Shown in pieces: positions 5,940 to 13,543 of a stretch of 13,697 nucleotides of DNA (within the stretch, counting starts at the first letter, position 1; every line of letters begins with the position of its first letter). Under the pieces are notes generated by a model. It was not told the origin of the DNA. It ran no database searches and saw only the letters and a list, made by a program, of their open reading frames with translations. Source of the stretch: JAWLCQ01 sp041687095 (GTDB taxonomy: Bacteria > Planctomycetota > Phycisphaerae > SM23-33); contig JAWLCQ010000135.1 of NCBI GenBank assembly GCA_041687095.1, positions 1 through 13,697 of the forward strand, given 5' to 3'. Made by a program: the position numbers and the translations under genes.

Positions 5940-6723
5940 TTTCGAGGTCTCCAACCGCCTGTTCGTGGGAACGGGCAAGTATGCGACGTACGAGCTGATG
6001 CGCGACGCCCTCGACGCCAGCGGGTGCGAGGTCGTCACGGTGGCCGTGCGCCGCGAGCGGATGGTCGACGCCGGCGGGCGGAACATCCTGGACTTCCTGG
6101 ACCCCAAGCGCTACGTGCTGCTGCCCAACACCGCGGGCTGCTTCAGTGCCGACGACGCCATCCGCACCGCCCGGCTGGGGCGGGAGTTGCTGGAGGGGCT
6201 GGGCAACAAGGGCGCGGGGTGGGTGAAGCTCGAGGTCCTGGGCGACCGCAAGACGCTCCTGCCCGACCCCATCGGGACGCTGGAGGCCCTCAAGGTCCTC
6301 ACGGCCGAGGGCTTCCGCGTGCTGTGCTACACGAGCGACGACCCCATCGTGGCCCAGCGGCTGAAGGAGGCCGGAGCCGCGTCGGTCATGCCCGCCGGGG
6401 CCCCCATCGGCAGCGGGCAGGGCATCCTCAACGCCTGGAACATCCGCATCATCCTGGAGCAGCTCAAGGAGAACGATCCGGACTACCCGATCATCGTCGA
6501 CGCGGGCGTGGGCACGGCGAGCGACGTGACGATCGCCATGGAACTCGGCGCCGACGGGGTGCTGCTGAACACCGGAATCGCCGGAGCGCAGGACCCCGTC
6601 GCGATGGCCAGGGCGATGCGGGCGGCGATGGAGGCGGGCTATCTCGCGAAGCGCTCCGGCCGCATCCCGCGGAAACTGTATGCCACCGCGTCGAGCCCCA
6701 TCGAGGGCGTGATCGGGGCGTAG
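5911..6723 (+). CDS. thiG: Thiazole synthase ThiG
   Basis: The 270-residue enzyme joins 1-deoxy-D-xylulose 5-phosphate, dehydroglycine and the ThiS-carried sulfur to make the thiazole phosphate of thiamine, in the cytoplasm. It is a TIM-barrel protein. FVGTGKY (18-24) and LPNTAGC (71-77) are typical. The Schiff-base lysine is K106 in WVKLEVLGD, followed by TLLPDP (115-120). The phosphate-binding stretch GAPIGSGQGI follows later. Length is close to the usual 255-270. The ATG at 5911 has AGAGGAAG about 7 nt upstream. The start overlaps the small membrane-protein gene by 29 bases, suggesting coupled translation. The downstream gap begins with a palindromic repeat that may end the transcript. Confidence 0.96.
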   Translation: MKIEPLKIGDFEVSNRLFVGTGKYATYELMRDALDASGCEVVTVAVRRERMVDAGGRNILDFLDPKRYVLLPNTAGCFSADDAIRTARLGRELLEGLGNKGAGWVKLEVLGDRKTLLPDPIGTLEALKVLTAEGFRVLCYTSDDPIVAQRLKEAGAASVMPAGAPIGSGQGILNAWNIRIILEQLKENDPDYPIIVDAGVGTASDVTIAMELGADGVLLNTGIAGAQDPVAMARAMRAAMEAGYLAKRSGRIPRKLYATASSPIEGVIGA

Positions 6724-6732
6724 GACGGAAGA

Positions 6733-6868
6733 AGCTGTCAGCTATCAGCCATCAGCAATCAGCTTTCAGCTACAGCAGAAGAAGCAGCGAAAGCGCGGCC
6801 TGCTGATACCTGACCGCTGATAGCTGATCGCTGATAGCTGATAGCTGAGATCTGAGATCTGAAAGCTC
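6733..6868. repeat. Inverted array of AGCTATC/GCTGATA units
   Basis: The left part (6733-6775) holds tandem TCAGCTATCAGC-like units and the right part (6801-6868) holds the inverse CTGATAGCTGAT units. AGCTTTCAG (6761-6769) is matched exactly by CTGAAAGCT (6859-6867). The whole can fold into a long imperfect hairpin. It starts 9 nt after the thiG stop and ends 4 nt before the next start codon, where a ribosome binding site would be expected. It could terminate the thi transcript. Confidence 0.7.
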
Positions 6869-6872
6869 TCCC

Positions 6873-7337
6873 ATGGACCGCCGCACGAGAATCTGCATCT
6901 GGATCATCCTCCTGGGCCTGGGGAACTTTTTTTTGTACACCATCGTGTACATGTTCCTCGGGGGCGAGGCGGTGACGGGCGAGGTCACCACCGACGGGCG
7001 GTACTTCCTCCACCCCCGCGGGGACGACCCCAACGGGGTGCCCCGGTGGGTCTTCCTCTACAGCGGGATCCACTCGATCAGCATCTGGCCCACGGTGGCG
7101 GCCATCATGCTCTCCATGCTCACCCTCGCCAAGGAACGGATCACCTCGTCGATGCGTTCGGCGATTGTGCGGGGGCGGACGTTCATCACGATCCTGGCGA
7201 CGGGGATCACGGTCATGACCCTGGTCATCACCATCTGGTTCACGCTGCACTTCGCGCGGAACCTCACGCACCCCGTCCCCCCGCCGGGCGAAGGCACAGA
7301 GAGCATCCAGAACGTCAGCGGGGATGAACGCGGATGA
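6873..7337 (+). CDS. Unrecognised membrane protein with three helices
   Basis: I do not recognise this 154-residue protein. Hydrophobic stretches at about residues 6-29, 68-85 and 107-127 look like three transmembrane helices. The loop between the first and second (about 30-65) is polar and contains two glycine-rich turns. The last six residues and the stop are encoded inside a palindromic repeat (7321-7469), so the native C-terminus may have been changed by that element. The start abuts another repeat and lacks a Shine-Dalgarno sequence. A run of eight T at 6927-6934, followed at once by a GTACAC/GTGTAC hairpin, is unusual for a gene this G/C-rich. G/C-rich codon use and clear helices make me think it is real. 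Confidence 0.65.
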   Translation: MDRRTRICIWIILLGLGNFFLYTIVYMFLGGEAVTGEVTTDGRYFLHPRGDDPNGVPRWVFLYSGIHSISIWPTVAAIMLSMLTLAKERITSSMRSAIVRGRTFITILATGITVMTLVITIWFTLHFARNLTHPVPPPGEGTESIQNVSGDERG

Positions 7338-7469
7338 GAAGAGGCACTAGGGATTGGGCACTAGGGACTAGGGAGAAGAAGCGGAGGTCTGTCGCGGGTC
7401 CACCCGTTCCTCGCCTTCCTAGTGCCCGGTCCCTAGTCCCCAGTGCCTTTCTGCGTCTGCGTTCATCCC
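7321..7469. repeat. Palindromic element with GGCACTAGGGA units
   Basis: GGGATGAAC at 7321-7329 is exactly inverted at 7461-7469. Between them, GGCACTAGGG/ACTAGGGA units on the left (7344-7373) face their inverse CTAGTGCC/TCCCTAG units on the right (7419-7447). Nearly the whole 149 bp can pair. It covers the end and stop codon of the upstream membrane-protein gene, showing insertion into, or growth over, a gene end. Confidence 0.7.
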
Positions 7470-7501
7470 GCTCCTTTTCCCGCACCCCGTCGGCGTGCAT
7501 C

Positions 7502-7564
7502 GGAAAAGGGGACAGGCACCTTCGGGGCGAACAGCATGCCCCTGCGGAGCCAGTCCCCTTTTCC
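7502..7564. repeat. REP-like palindromic element, copy B
   Basis: GGAAAAGGGGAC (7502-7513) pairs perfectly with 7553-7564, enclosing an inner stem GGGGC (7524-7528) with GCCCC (7538-7542). It is the same element as 1525-1597, in the same orientation: the shared pieces include AAAAGGGGAC, GGCACCT, AGCATGCC, CGGAGCC and GTCCCCTTTT in order. The second pair of the inner stem is C-G in copy A and G-C in copy B. Confidence 0.8.
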
Positions 7565-7633
7565 TGCGTTCCTCTCCGCTCACTCTCCGGGAAGCCCGGC
7601 AGGGCCCCCTGACCACGGAGGTTTGCCCGCACG

Positions 7634-9604
7634 ATGACCTGGACGGTTGACGACATCCTCGCCCCCGGGGGGCTGATCTCGCAGCACCTCCCGAGCTACG
7701 AGCACCGCGACGAGCAGATCGAGATGGCCCGGGCGGTCGAGGCGGCCTTCGATGCCCCGCACCACCTCCTCGTCGAGGCCGGGACCGGCGTGGGCAAGAG
7801 CTTCGCCTACCTCGTGCCCGCCATGCTCTCCTGCGCCGTCAACGAGGCCCGCTGCGTCGTCTCCACCTACACCATCGCCCTGCAGGAGCAGCTCATCGCG
7901 CGGGACATCCCGTTCCTGCAGGAGGTCCTGCCGGTGAAGCTCACGGCCACCCTGGCCAAGGGGCGGACCAACTACCTCTGCCTCCACCGCCTGGCGCTGG
8001 CGCTGCGGAACCGCGAGGCCCTTTTCGCCACCGACCGCCAGCAGGAGCAGCTCGAAGGGCTCGCGGACTGGGCCCAGCGGACGGAGGACGGGTCGCTGCA
8101 GGACGTGGACTTCCCCGTGGACCCCACCGTGTGGGCGAAGGTCCGCAGCGAGAGCGGGCTGTGCTCCCCGGGCAAGTGCGACAAGACCGAGATCTGCTTC
8201 CTCCGCCGCGCCCGCAAGCGGATCCTGGAGTCCGACCTCGTCGTCGCCAACCACGCCCTGTTCTTCTCCGACCTCGCCATCCCCGCCGAGGCGGGGCGGC
8301 TGCTGGGCGACTACGACCTCGTCGTCCTCGACGAGGCCCACACCGTCGAACGCGTCGTCAGCGACCACTTCGGCCATAGCGTGTCCAGCGCCCGCATCGC
8401 CTCCGCCCTGCGGGAGCTGTACGACGCCGACAACGACCGCGGGCTGCTGTCGCTGCTGGGCGACGCGGGCTCCATCGCCTCCGTCCGCCGCGCCCACCAG
8501 GCGAGCGACCACTTCTTCGACGCCCTCGCCAACGCCCGCGGGCCAGCCGTCCGCTCCAGCGGCCGGATCACCGCCGGCGGCGTGGTGCCCAACGAACTCA
8601 CCCCCGCCCTGCACGCCGTCAGCGCCCAGCTCGAACGCCTGACCGCCGACACCCCGGGCAAGGCGACGGACGAGCTGCGGGGCTACATCGACCGCCTCCG
8701 CGACCTCGCCGACGAGACCGCCTCGCTCATCGACCAGACGGAGGAGGGCCACGCCTACTGGGCCAGCGCCCGCCAACTCCGCGGCGGGCCGCTGGTGACG
8801 CTCGCCTCCGCCCCGGTGAACGTGGCCCCCATCGTCCGCCAGCACGTGTTCGACTCCATCCGCTCCGTCGTCCTCACCAGCGCCACCCTCGCCACCGCCC
8901 GCTCCGGGGCCCACGGGTTCGACTACGTCCGCCGCCGCCTGGGCCTGGAGGAGGGCGAGGAACTGCTCCTCACCAGCCCCTTCGACTACCGCCGCCAGGC
9001 GACGCTCTACCTCGAGACCCGCCTGGGCGAGCCCAACGACCGCGACCGCTTTCCCCCCGCCGTCGCCTCCGCCGTCGCCCACTACGCCCGCAAGACCGAG
9101 GGCCGCTGCTTCGTCCTGTTCACCAGCTACTCCCTCCTCGACGCCGTCGCCAACGAACTCGACTTCCTCCTCGCCGAGGAGGGCTACGAACTCCTCGCCC
9201 AGGGCCGCGAGTACTCCCGCACCGCCATGCTCGACCGCTTCCGCACCCGCAACCGCTGCGTGCTGCTGGGGACCATGAGCTTCTGGCAGGGCGTGGACGT
9301 GGCGGGGGAGGCGCTGTCGAACGTCATCATCACCAAGCTCCCCTTCGCCGTCCCCGACGAACCCCTCACCGAAGCCCGCATCGAAGCCGTCCGCGCCGAG
9401 GGCGGAAACCCCTTCGGGGACTACCAGCTCCCCGAGGCGGTCATCCTGTTCAAGCAGGGCTTCGGCCGCCTTATCCGCTCGCGGACGGATACCGGGTTCG
9501 TGGTCGTCCTGGACCACCGCATCGCCACCAAGTCCTACGGCCGCCAGTTCCTCTCCGCCCTGCCCGACATCGAGATCGTCCGCGACGAGTTCGGGGAGAG
9601 CTAG
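7634..9604 (+). CDS. dinG: DinG/XPD-like iron-sulfur DNA helicase
   Basis: The 656-residue protein is a superfamily 2 helicase of the DinG/XPD type, expected to unwind DNA 5'-3' during repair of replication-blocking structures. In order: Q-motif-like RDEQ (25-28), Walker A GTGVGKS (50-56), four cysteines for the 4Fe-4S cluster (C116, then C177, C182 and C188), NHALF (206-210), and the DEAH box (233-236). The C-terminal helicase motifs follow in GTMSFWQGVDV and the QGFGRLIRS arginine motif. Everything needed for activity appears present. The ATG at 7634 has GGAGG about 12 nt upstream, slightly long. Neighbours are repeats on both sides, so it is probably transcribed alone. No promoter was found. 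Lacking the N-terminal exonuclease of Gram-positive DinG, it is the short form. Confidence 0.93.
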   Translation: MTWTVDDILAPGGLISQHLPSYEHRDEQIEMARAVEAAFDAPHHLLVEAGTGVGKSFAYLVPAMLSCAVNEARCVVSTYTIALQEQLIARDIPFLQEVLPVKLTATLAKGRTNYLCLHRLALALRNREALFATDRQQEQLEGLADWAQRTEDGSLQDVDFPVDPTVWAKVRSESGLCSPGKCDKTEICFLRRARKRILESDLVVANHALFFSDLAIPAEAGRLLGDYDLVVLDEAHTVERVVSDHFGHSVSSARIASALRELYDADNDRGLLSLLGDAGSIASVRRAHQASDHFFDALANARGPAVRSSGRITAGGVVPNELTPALHAVSAQLERLTADTPGKATDELRGYIDRLRDLADETASLIDQTEEGHAYWASARQLRGGPLVTLASAPVNVAPIVRQHVFDSIRSVVLTSATLATARSGAHGFDYVRRRLGLEEGEELLLTSPFDYRRQATLYLETRLGEPNDRDRFPPAVASAVAHYARKTEGRCFVLFTSYSLLDAVANELDFLLAEEGYELLAQGREYSRTAMLDRFRTRNRCVLLGTMSFWQGVDVAGEALSNVIITKLPFAVPDEPLTEARIEAVRAEGGNPFGDYQLPEAVILFKQGFGRLIRSRTDTGFVVVLDHRIATKSYGRQFLSALPDIEIVRDEFGES

Positions 9605-9876
9605 GAATTTCGGATTTTGGATTTCGGATTTCGGATTTGGCTTCTGGTGTGTGAGGGTTTCGGGCGAGAGCGATGGGGGAAGGGGGGAAGGATCAAATCC
9701 GAAATTCGAAGCACGAAATCCGAAACAAATCCCAGATCCGAAGGATCGAAATCCAAAACTTTGACCTCCGGACGTTCCGATGCTCTCAATGCGTGCAGGG
9801 GGAGACCCGTTTTGGTCCTTCGGATTTGGTGCTTTGAATCTGTTTCGGATTTCGAGTTTCGTGCTTCGGATTTGGA
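9605..9876. repeat. AT-richer inverted array of CGGATTT/AAATCCG units
   Basis: The region begins directly after the dinG stop with tandem ATTTCGG-like units (9605-9640). A left arm at about 9691-9760 (AAATCCGAA, GAAGCACGAAA, CCGAAACA, ATCCGAAGGA, in that order) is mirrored at about 9810-9876 by their complements in reverse order. Base composition differs sharply from the genes on both sides. It has no supported coding frame. It may form a large cruciform or RNA hairpin and could terminate dinG transcription. Confidence 0.75.
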
Positions 9877-9952
9877 CCTCGCGGAGGCCACCGGCCCATT
9901 CCGTTTCGCTCGTCGATAGAGTAACCTATCCCCACCGAGGCGTGTTGTAGGA

Positions 9953-9974
9953 GGGTGGGCTCGCGGGCCCGCCC
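9953..9974 (+). promoter_or_regulatory. Leader hairpin just before the moxR ribosome binding site
   Basis: GGGTGGG (9953-9959) pairs with CCCGCCC (9968-9974), with one G-T pair and the loop CTCGCGGG. It lies 8 nt before the GAGGAGA ribosome binding site (9983-9989). It could affect translation or may be one more short repeat. An upstream GATAG/CTATC pair (9915-9930) is weaker. Confidence 0.4.
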
Positions 9975-9995
9975 AGACGCATCGAGGAGAGACGC

Positions 9996-11048
9996 ATGAA
10001 CGACCCCCACAAGCCATCGGCCGACCTGCGCATCATCGAGAACCTCAACAAGGCCAAGGCCCAGATGCTCGCGGAACTGCACAAGGTGATCATCGGGCAG
10101 GACGCGGCCATCGAGCTGCTCATGCAGGCCATGCTCTCCCGCGGGCACTGCCTGCTCGTGGGCGTCCCGGGCCTGGCCAAGACGCTCATGATCTCCACCC
10201 TCGCGCAGGTCCTGAAGCTCTCCTTCAACCGCATCCAGTTCACCCCCGACCTCATGCCCTCCGACATCACGGGCACGGACGTGATCGAGGAGGACCTCAC
10301 GACGGGCCGCCGGGCCTTCCGGTTCGTCAAGGGCCCCGTTTTCTCCAACATCATCCTCGCCGACGAGATCAACCGCACGCCCCCCAAGACCCAGTCCGCC
10401 CTGCTGCAGGCGATGCAGGAGTACCACGTGTCGGCGGGGGGGAACACGTACGAACTCGACCTGCCGTTCTTCGTCCTCGCCACGCAGAACCCCATCGAGC
10501 AGGAGGGGACCTACCCGCTGCCCGAGGCGCAGTTGGACCGCTTCATGTTCATGGTCCACATCGACTACCCCACGCGGGACGAGGAGCGGCTGATCGTCAA
10601 GACCACGACCATGGACGTCAAGGGCGAGCCCGAGCCCGTCCTCAGCGGGCAGGACATCCTCGCCCTGCAGCGGATCGTGCGGAAGATCCCCACGTCCCAG
10701 CACGTCGTCGACTACGCCGTCAACCTCGCCCGCGCCACGCGCCCGGGGGACCCGACGGCCCCGGCGTTCGTGAAGGACTACCTCACCTGGGGCGCCGGGC
10801 CCCGCGCCGCCCAATACCTCGTCCTGGGCGCCAAGAGCCGGGCCCTCCTCCATGGCCGCATGCAGGTCTCCTGCGAGGACGTCCGCGGGGTCGCCCATCC
10901 CGTCCTCCGCCACCGCATCTTCACCAACTTCAACGCCGATGCCGAGTCCGTCCGCCCCGACAACGTCATCGACATGCTCCTCAAGCAGGTTCCCGAACCC
11001 CGCCCCGAGGACTACAAGGAAGCGACGGTCACCGCCGATGCGTCTTGA
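9996..11048 (+). CDS. MoxR-family AAA+ ATPase
   Basis: The 350-residue protein is a cytoplasmic MoxR-type AAA+ ATPase. The family acts as chaperone-like motors in the maturation of partner proteins. Visible are the N-terminal helix with VIIGQD (31-36), Walker A GVPGLAKT (56-63), Walker B IILADEINRTPP (119-130), sensor 1 LATQNPIEQEGTYPLPEAQLDRF (in 161-183), and the C-terminal lid with PRAAQYLVLGAKSRALL. Length is typical. GAGGAGA lies 6 nt before the ATG. MoxR genes usually precede DUF58 and von Willebrand A genes. Here the gene overlaps by 11 bases one for an exported HEAT-repeat protein, and no DUF58 or VWA gene is in the window. Confidence 0.93.
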   Translation: MNDPHKPSADLRIIENLNKAKAQMLAELHKVIIGQDAAIELLMQAMLSRGHCLLVGVPGLAKTLMISTLAQVLKLSFNRIQFTPDLMPSDITGTDVIEEDLTTGRRAFRFVKGPVFSNIILADEINRTPPKTQSALLQAMQEYHVSAGGNTYELDLPFFVLATQNPIEQEGTYPLPEAQLDRFMFMVHIDYPTRDEERLIVKTTTMDVKGEPEPVLSGQDILALQRIVRKIPTSQHVVDYAVNLARATRPGDPTAPAFVKDYLTWGAGPRAAQYLVLGAKSRALLHGRMQVSCEDVRGVAHPVLRHRIFTNFNADAESVRPDNVIDMLLKQVPEPRPEDYKEATVTADAS

Positions 11049-12630
11049 TAATCGCGCTGCGTGGGGTTCCCAGACGATCCCTCTGACTCGGACCCCCAAC
11101 GCCCCCGGACCGCGGCGGGGGGGGGACGGTGCCCCCTGCCGACGCGGGCCCGCGCGAGCGGTATGGCTGGTGGCGCTCCTGGCGGGGGTGCTCCCCGCCG
11201 CCGCGGCCGCCCTCGCCGCCGACCCCGCCGCCGAGGCCCAGGCCTTCCTCCGCGAAGCCCTCCGCCAGGACGACTCGCGCCTGCGGACGCTGATGGCCCT
11301 GCAGGCGACGAAGGACCGCGAGCTGGTCCCGCTCTTCGCCGCCCTGTGCCAGAAGGGCGAAAAGCCCCTCCGTCTCCTCGCCGCCGCCGCCCTCCAGCAC
11401 ATCGGCGGGGACGACGCCCTCGCCGCCCTCCGCACCGCCGCGCTGCAGGATCCCGATGACGACGTCCGCACCCAGGCCCTCGTCATGCTCCTCGAATCCG
11501 ACGCCGCCCCCGACGACCTGCTGCTCCAACTGCTCCAGACGCCCAGCGAGCGGCTGCGACTGCTGGCGAGCCGCGGCCTCGTCATCCGCCGCCGCGGGGA
11601 GGAGGCCATCGAGACCCTCCGCGCCCTCGCCGCCTCCCAGGACCCCCGCACCGCCGCCCTCGCCCGCATGAGCCTCCTGGGGCTCGGACGCGACGACCAC
11701 CGGGCCCACCTGCAGGACCTGCTCCGCAACCCCCAGACCGACCCGGCGCTGCTGGATCTGCTGCTGGCCCAGATCGCCGAGGAGAAGATCGCCCCCGCCG
11801 CCGCCTTCGCCGAAGCCCTCGCCACCTCCGACCGCCCCGACAAGCTCCGCCTGCTGGCGTGGCGGGCGGTGGCGATGGCGTCCCTGACGGGCCCGCGCTC
11901 CGTCCTCCAGGCCCTCCCCGCCTCCGACGACCTCGTCTACCGCGTCTACCTCTTCCGCATCCTCATGCTCAGCGACCAGGGGACCGAACTCGTCGCCGAA
12001 CTCACCCAACGCACCGATGCCGTCGGCGCCCTCGCCCGCTTTGAGCGCGCCCGTCTCCAGGGCGGATCCGCCGCCACCCAGGCCGCCGCCGCCGCCATCG
12101 CCACCGGCCACCCCGTCGTCGTCATCCATGTCCTCGGGGCCGCCGAGAAGGACGTCCCCGCCGATCGCGCCAAGGCCGCCTTCTACACCCCCGTCCTCAT
12201 CGACCTGCTCCGCTCCGTCCCCCAGCGCAACGACCGCGCGACGGCGAGCCAGGTTCTCTCCGCCCGCGCCGGGACGCTCCTGGCCGACCTGGGAAGCCCC
12301 GAGGCCCTCGAAGCCCTCCGCGCCACCCTCGCCCAGCGCAACCGCGATCTCCGCTCCGTTGCCATCGCCGGGCTCGTCAACACCACCAACCCCGCCGCCG
12401 CCCGCCTCGCCCTGCCGCTGCTCGACAGCCCCTACGACGAGCTGCACGTCACGGCCGCGATGACGCTCGCCCGCTTCTCCGACCCCGCCGCCCAAGCCCG
12501 ACTGACGGAACTGGTGACGCATCCCAACCGCTACGCCCCCCAGGTGCCGACCATGGCCGCGTGGTACCTGCTGAAGCTCCAGAACGCCTCCGCCTCCGCC
12601 CTCGCCGACTGCATTCGGGCAATGGAGTAG
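11038..12630 (+). CDS. Exported HEAT-repeat protein
   Basis: The product has 530 residues if it starts at the ATG at 11038, inside the end of the moxR gene. An unusually long N-terminal region of about 40 residues precedes a hydrophobic segment (WLVALLAGVLPAAAAALAA) ending ALA before ADP, which looks like a signal peptide. The rest is alpha-helical with repeated 30-40 residue units of HEAT type. Examples are PLRLLAAAALQHIGGDDAL and SPEALEALRATLAQRN followed by LRSVAIAGLVNT. Such solenoids bind other proteins, so a periplasmic scaffold or partner for the MoxR system is plausible (inference). A run of nine G at 11117-11125 lies between the start and the signal peptide. No ATG, GTG or TTG was found nearer the signal peptide in this frame. 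AAGGA lies about 17 nt upstream, so translational coupling to moxR is likelier than independent initiation. Confidence 0.8.
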   Translation: MRLDNRAAWGSQTIPLTRTPNAPGPRRGGDGAPCRRGPARAVWLVALLAGVLPAAAAALAADPAAEAQAFLREALRQDDSRLRTLMALQATKDRELVPLFAALCQKGEKPLRLLAAAALQHIGGDDALAALRTAALQDPDDDVRTQALVMLLESDAAPDDLLLQLLQTPSERLRLLASRGLVIRRRGEEAIETLRALAASQDPRTAALARMSLLGLGRDDHRAHLQDLLRNPQTDPALLDLLLAQIAEEKIAPAAAFAEALATSDRPDKLRLLAWRAVAMASLTGPRSVLQALPASDDLVYRVYLFRILMLSDQGTELVAELTQRTDAVGALARFERARLQGGSAATQAAAAAIATGHPVVVIHVLGAAEKDVPADRAKAAFYTPVLIDLLRSVPQRNDRATASQVLSARAGTLLADLGSPEALEALRATLAQRNRDLRSVAIAGLVNTTNPAAARLALPLLDSPYDELHVTAAMTLARFSDPAAQARLTELVTHPNRYAPQVPTMAAWYLLKLQNASASALADCIRAME

Positions 12631-12720
12631 GCTTCATCGGGGACATGCTGCCGCAAATTGGGGCGAAACAGTAGGGGACAACCCCTATTTTGCCCTCTTT
12701 GAAGGGGGGAAATTGCCCGA
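12615..12720 (+). terminator. Nested terminator hairpin after the moxR/HEAT operon
   Basis: The core is TAGGGG (12672-12677), loop ACAA, CCCCTA (12682-12687). It extends through AAA with TTT to GGGC (12661-12664) with GCCC (12692-12695). A T-rich stretch and CTCTTT follow. A further exact 9-bp inverted repeat, TCGGGCAAT (12615-12623) and ATTGCCCGA (12712-12720), encloses the whole and includes the end of the gene. This is the best terminator in the window. Confidence 0.7.
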
Positions 12721-12746
12721 AGACCCGCATTGCCCATCTTCACGCA

Positions 12747-12752
12747 TAGAAT
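12747..12752 (+). promoter_or_regulatory. Candidate -10 box for the response regulator
   Basis: TAGAAT followed by CC resembles the TATAATCC boxes before holA and thiS. A transcript from here would have a leader of about 80 nt. No matching -35 is seen at 16-18 nt upstream, so this is weak. Confidence 0.3.
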
Positions 12753-12835
12753 CCCTCGAACATAGTGCTTCGTAACGCGCGGCCTTTGCCTGCGTCCACG
12801 GGTTTAGACGAAGTCAGGGAGGCATTGAGAGCTTC

Positions 12836-13480
12836 ATGCATGGAATACTGGTAGTGGACGATCATCCGGCGATGCGGGAGGGGATTTCCACCCTGCTGAC
12901 GCGGGAGCCGGGCCTGGAGGTTCTGGGATTCGCCGATGACGCCGCCGACGCCCTGCGGTCCATCGACACGCTGCGGCCGGGCGTGGTGGTGACCGACCTC
13001 GTCCTGCCCGGGCGGAGCGGGCTGGACCTGATCAAGGACATCCGCTATCGCTGGGTCGGACTGCCCGTGGTGGTCTACACCATGCGCGGCGAGCCCTTCG
13101 TGGCCCTGCGGGCGCTGCGGGCCGGGGCGCGAGCCTACGTCAGCAAGTGCTCCGCCGGTCAGGAACTCGTCACCGCCGTCCGCAAGGTCCTCCGCGGGGA
13201 GGCGTACGTCAGCAGCGATCTGGCGTCGCAGGTGCTGGGGACGTTCGTGGGCGAGCGGGGCGCACGCCCGCAGACGGAGCAGCTCTCCGACCGCGAGTTC
13301 GAGGTGTTCGAGCTGATCGGCCGGGGCCTGAGCCTCCGCGAGATCGCCGAGCGCCTCAAGATCAGCCCCAAGACCGTGGACTCCCACCGCGAGAACATCA
13401 AGGCCAAGCTGGGGACCGTGGACTCAAACGAACTCCGCAAGCAGGCCATCGCCTGGGTCTCCCTCGAACAGCCCCACTGA
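12836..13480 (+). CDS. NarL/FixJ-family response regulator
   Basis: The 214-residue protein is a two-component response regulator. The receiver domain (about 1-120) has the acidic pair D8-D9 in VVDDHP, phosphate-accepting D54 in VVVTDLVLPG, T82 in VVVYTMRG, and K104 in AYVSKCS, so it should be phosphorylatable. The LuxR-type helix-turn-helix (about 149-207) contains LSDREFEVFELIGRG, the helix pair LREIAERLKISPKTVDSHREN, and IKAKLG. It should bind DNA and activate or repress transcription. The start at 12836 has GAGAG close upstream and AGGGAGG at a longer spacing. No histidine kinase gene is in the window, so the partner and signal are unknown. Confidence 0.93.
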   Translation: MHGILVVDDHPAMREGISTLLTREPGLEVLGFADDAADALRSIDTLRPGVVVTDLVLPGRSGLDLIKDIRYRWVGLPVVVYTMRGEPFVALRALRAGARAYVSKCSAGQELVTAVRKVLRGEAYVSSDLASQVLGTFVGERGARPQTEQLSDREFEVFELIGRGLSLREIAERLKISPKTVDSHRENIKAKLGTVDSNELRKQAIAWVSLEQPH

Positions 13481-13543
13481 CCCCCCGCGGCGTCATCCGC
13501 GTTCTACAGAGTTCTGGGCGGGCGCCGAGTCCTGAGCGGGTGC

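Noticed and set aside
6733..6868. CRISPR-like array
   Set aside because: The repeat units are only 7-12 bp, variable, directly adjoining and arranged as a foldback, with no spacers of constant length and no cas genes.
7580..9517. 645-codon open frame on the minus strand
   Set aside because: It is fully antisense to dinG, with low-complexity Val, Gly, Glu and Ala composition, a shadow of the G/C-rich third codon positions of the real gene.
9786..11843. 685-codon open frame on the minus strand
   Set aside because: It is antisense to the moxR and HEAT-repeat genes and runs into an intergenic repeat. Its Ser- and Arg-rich composition shows no domain.
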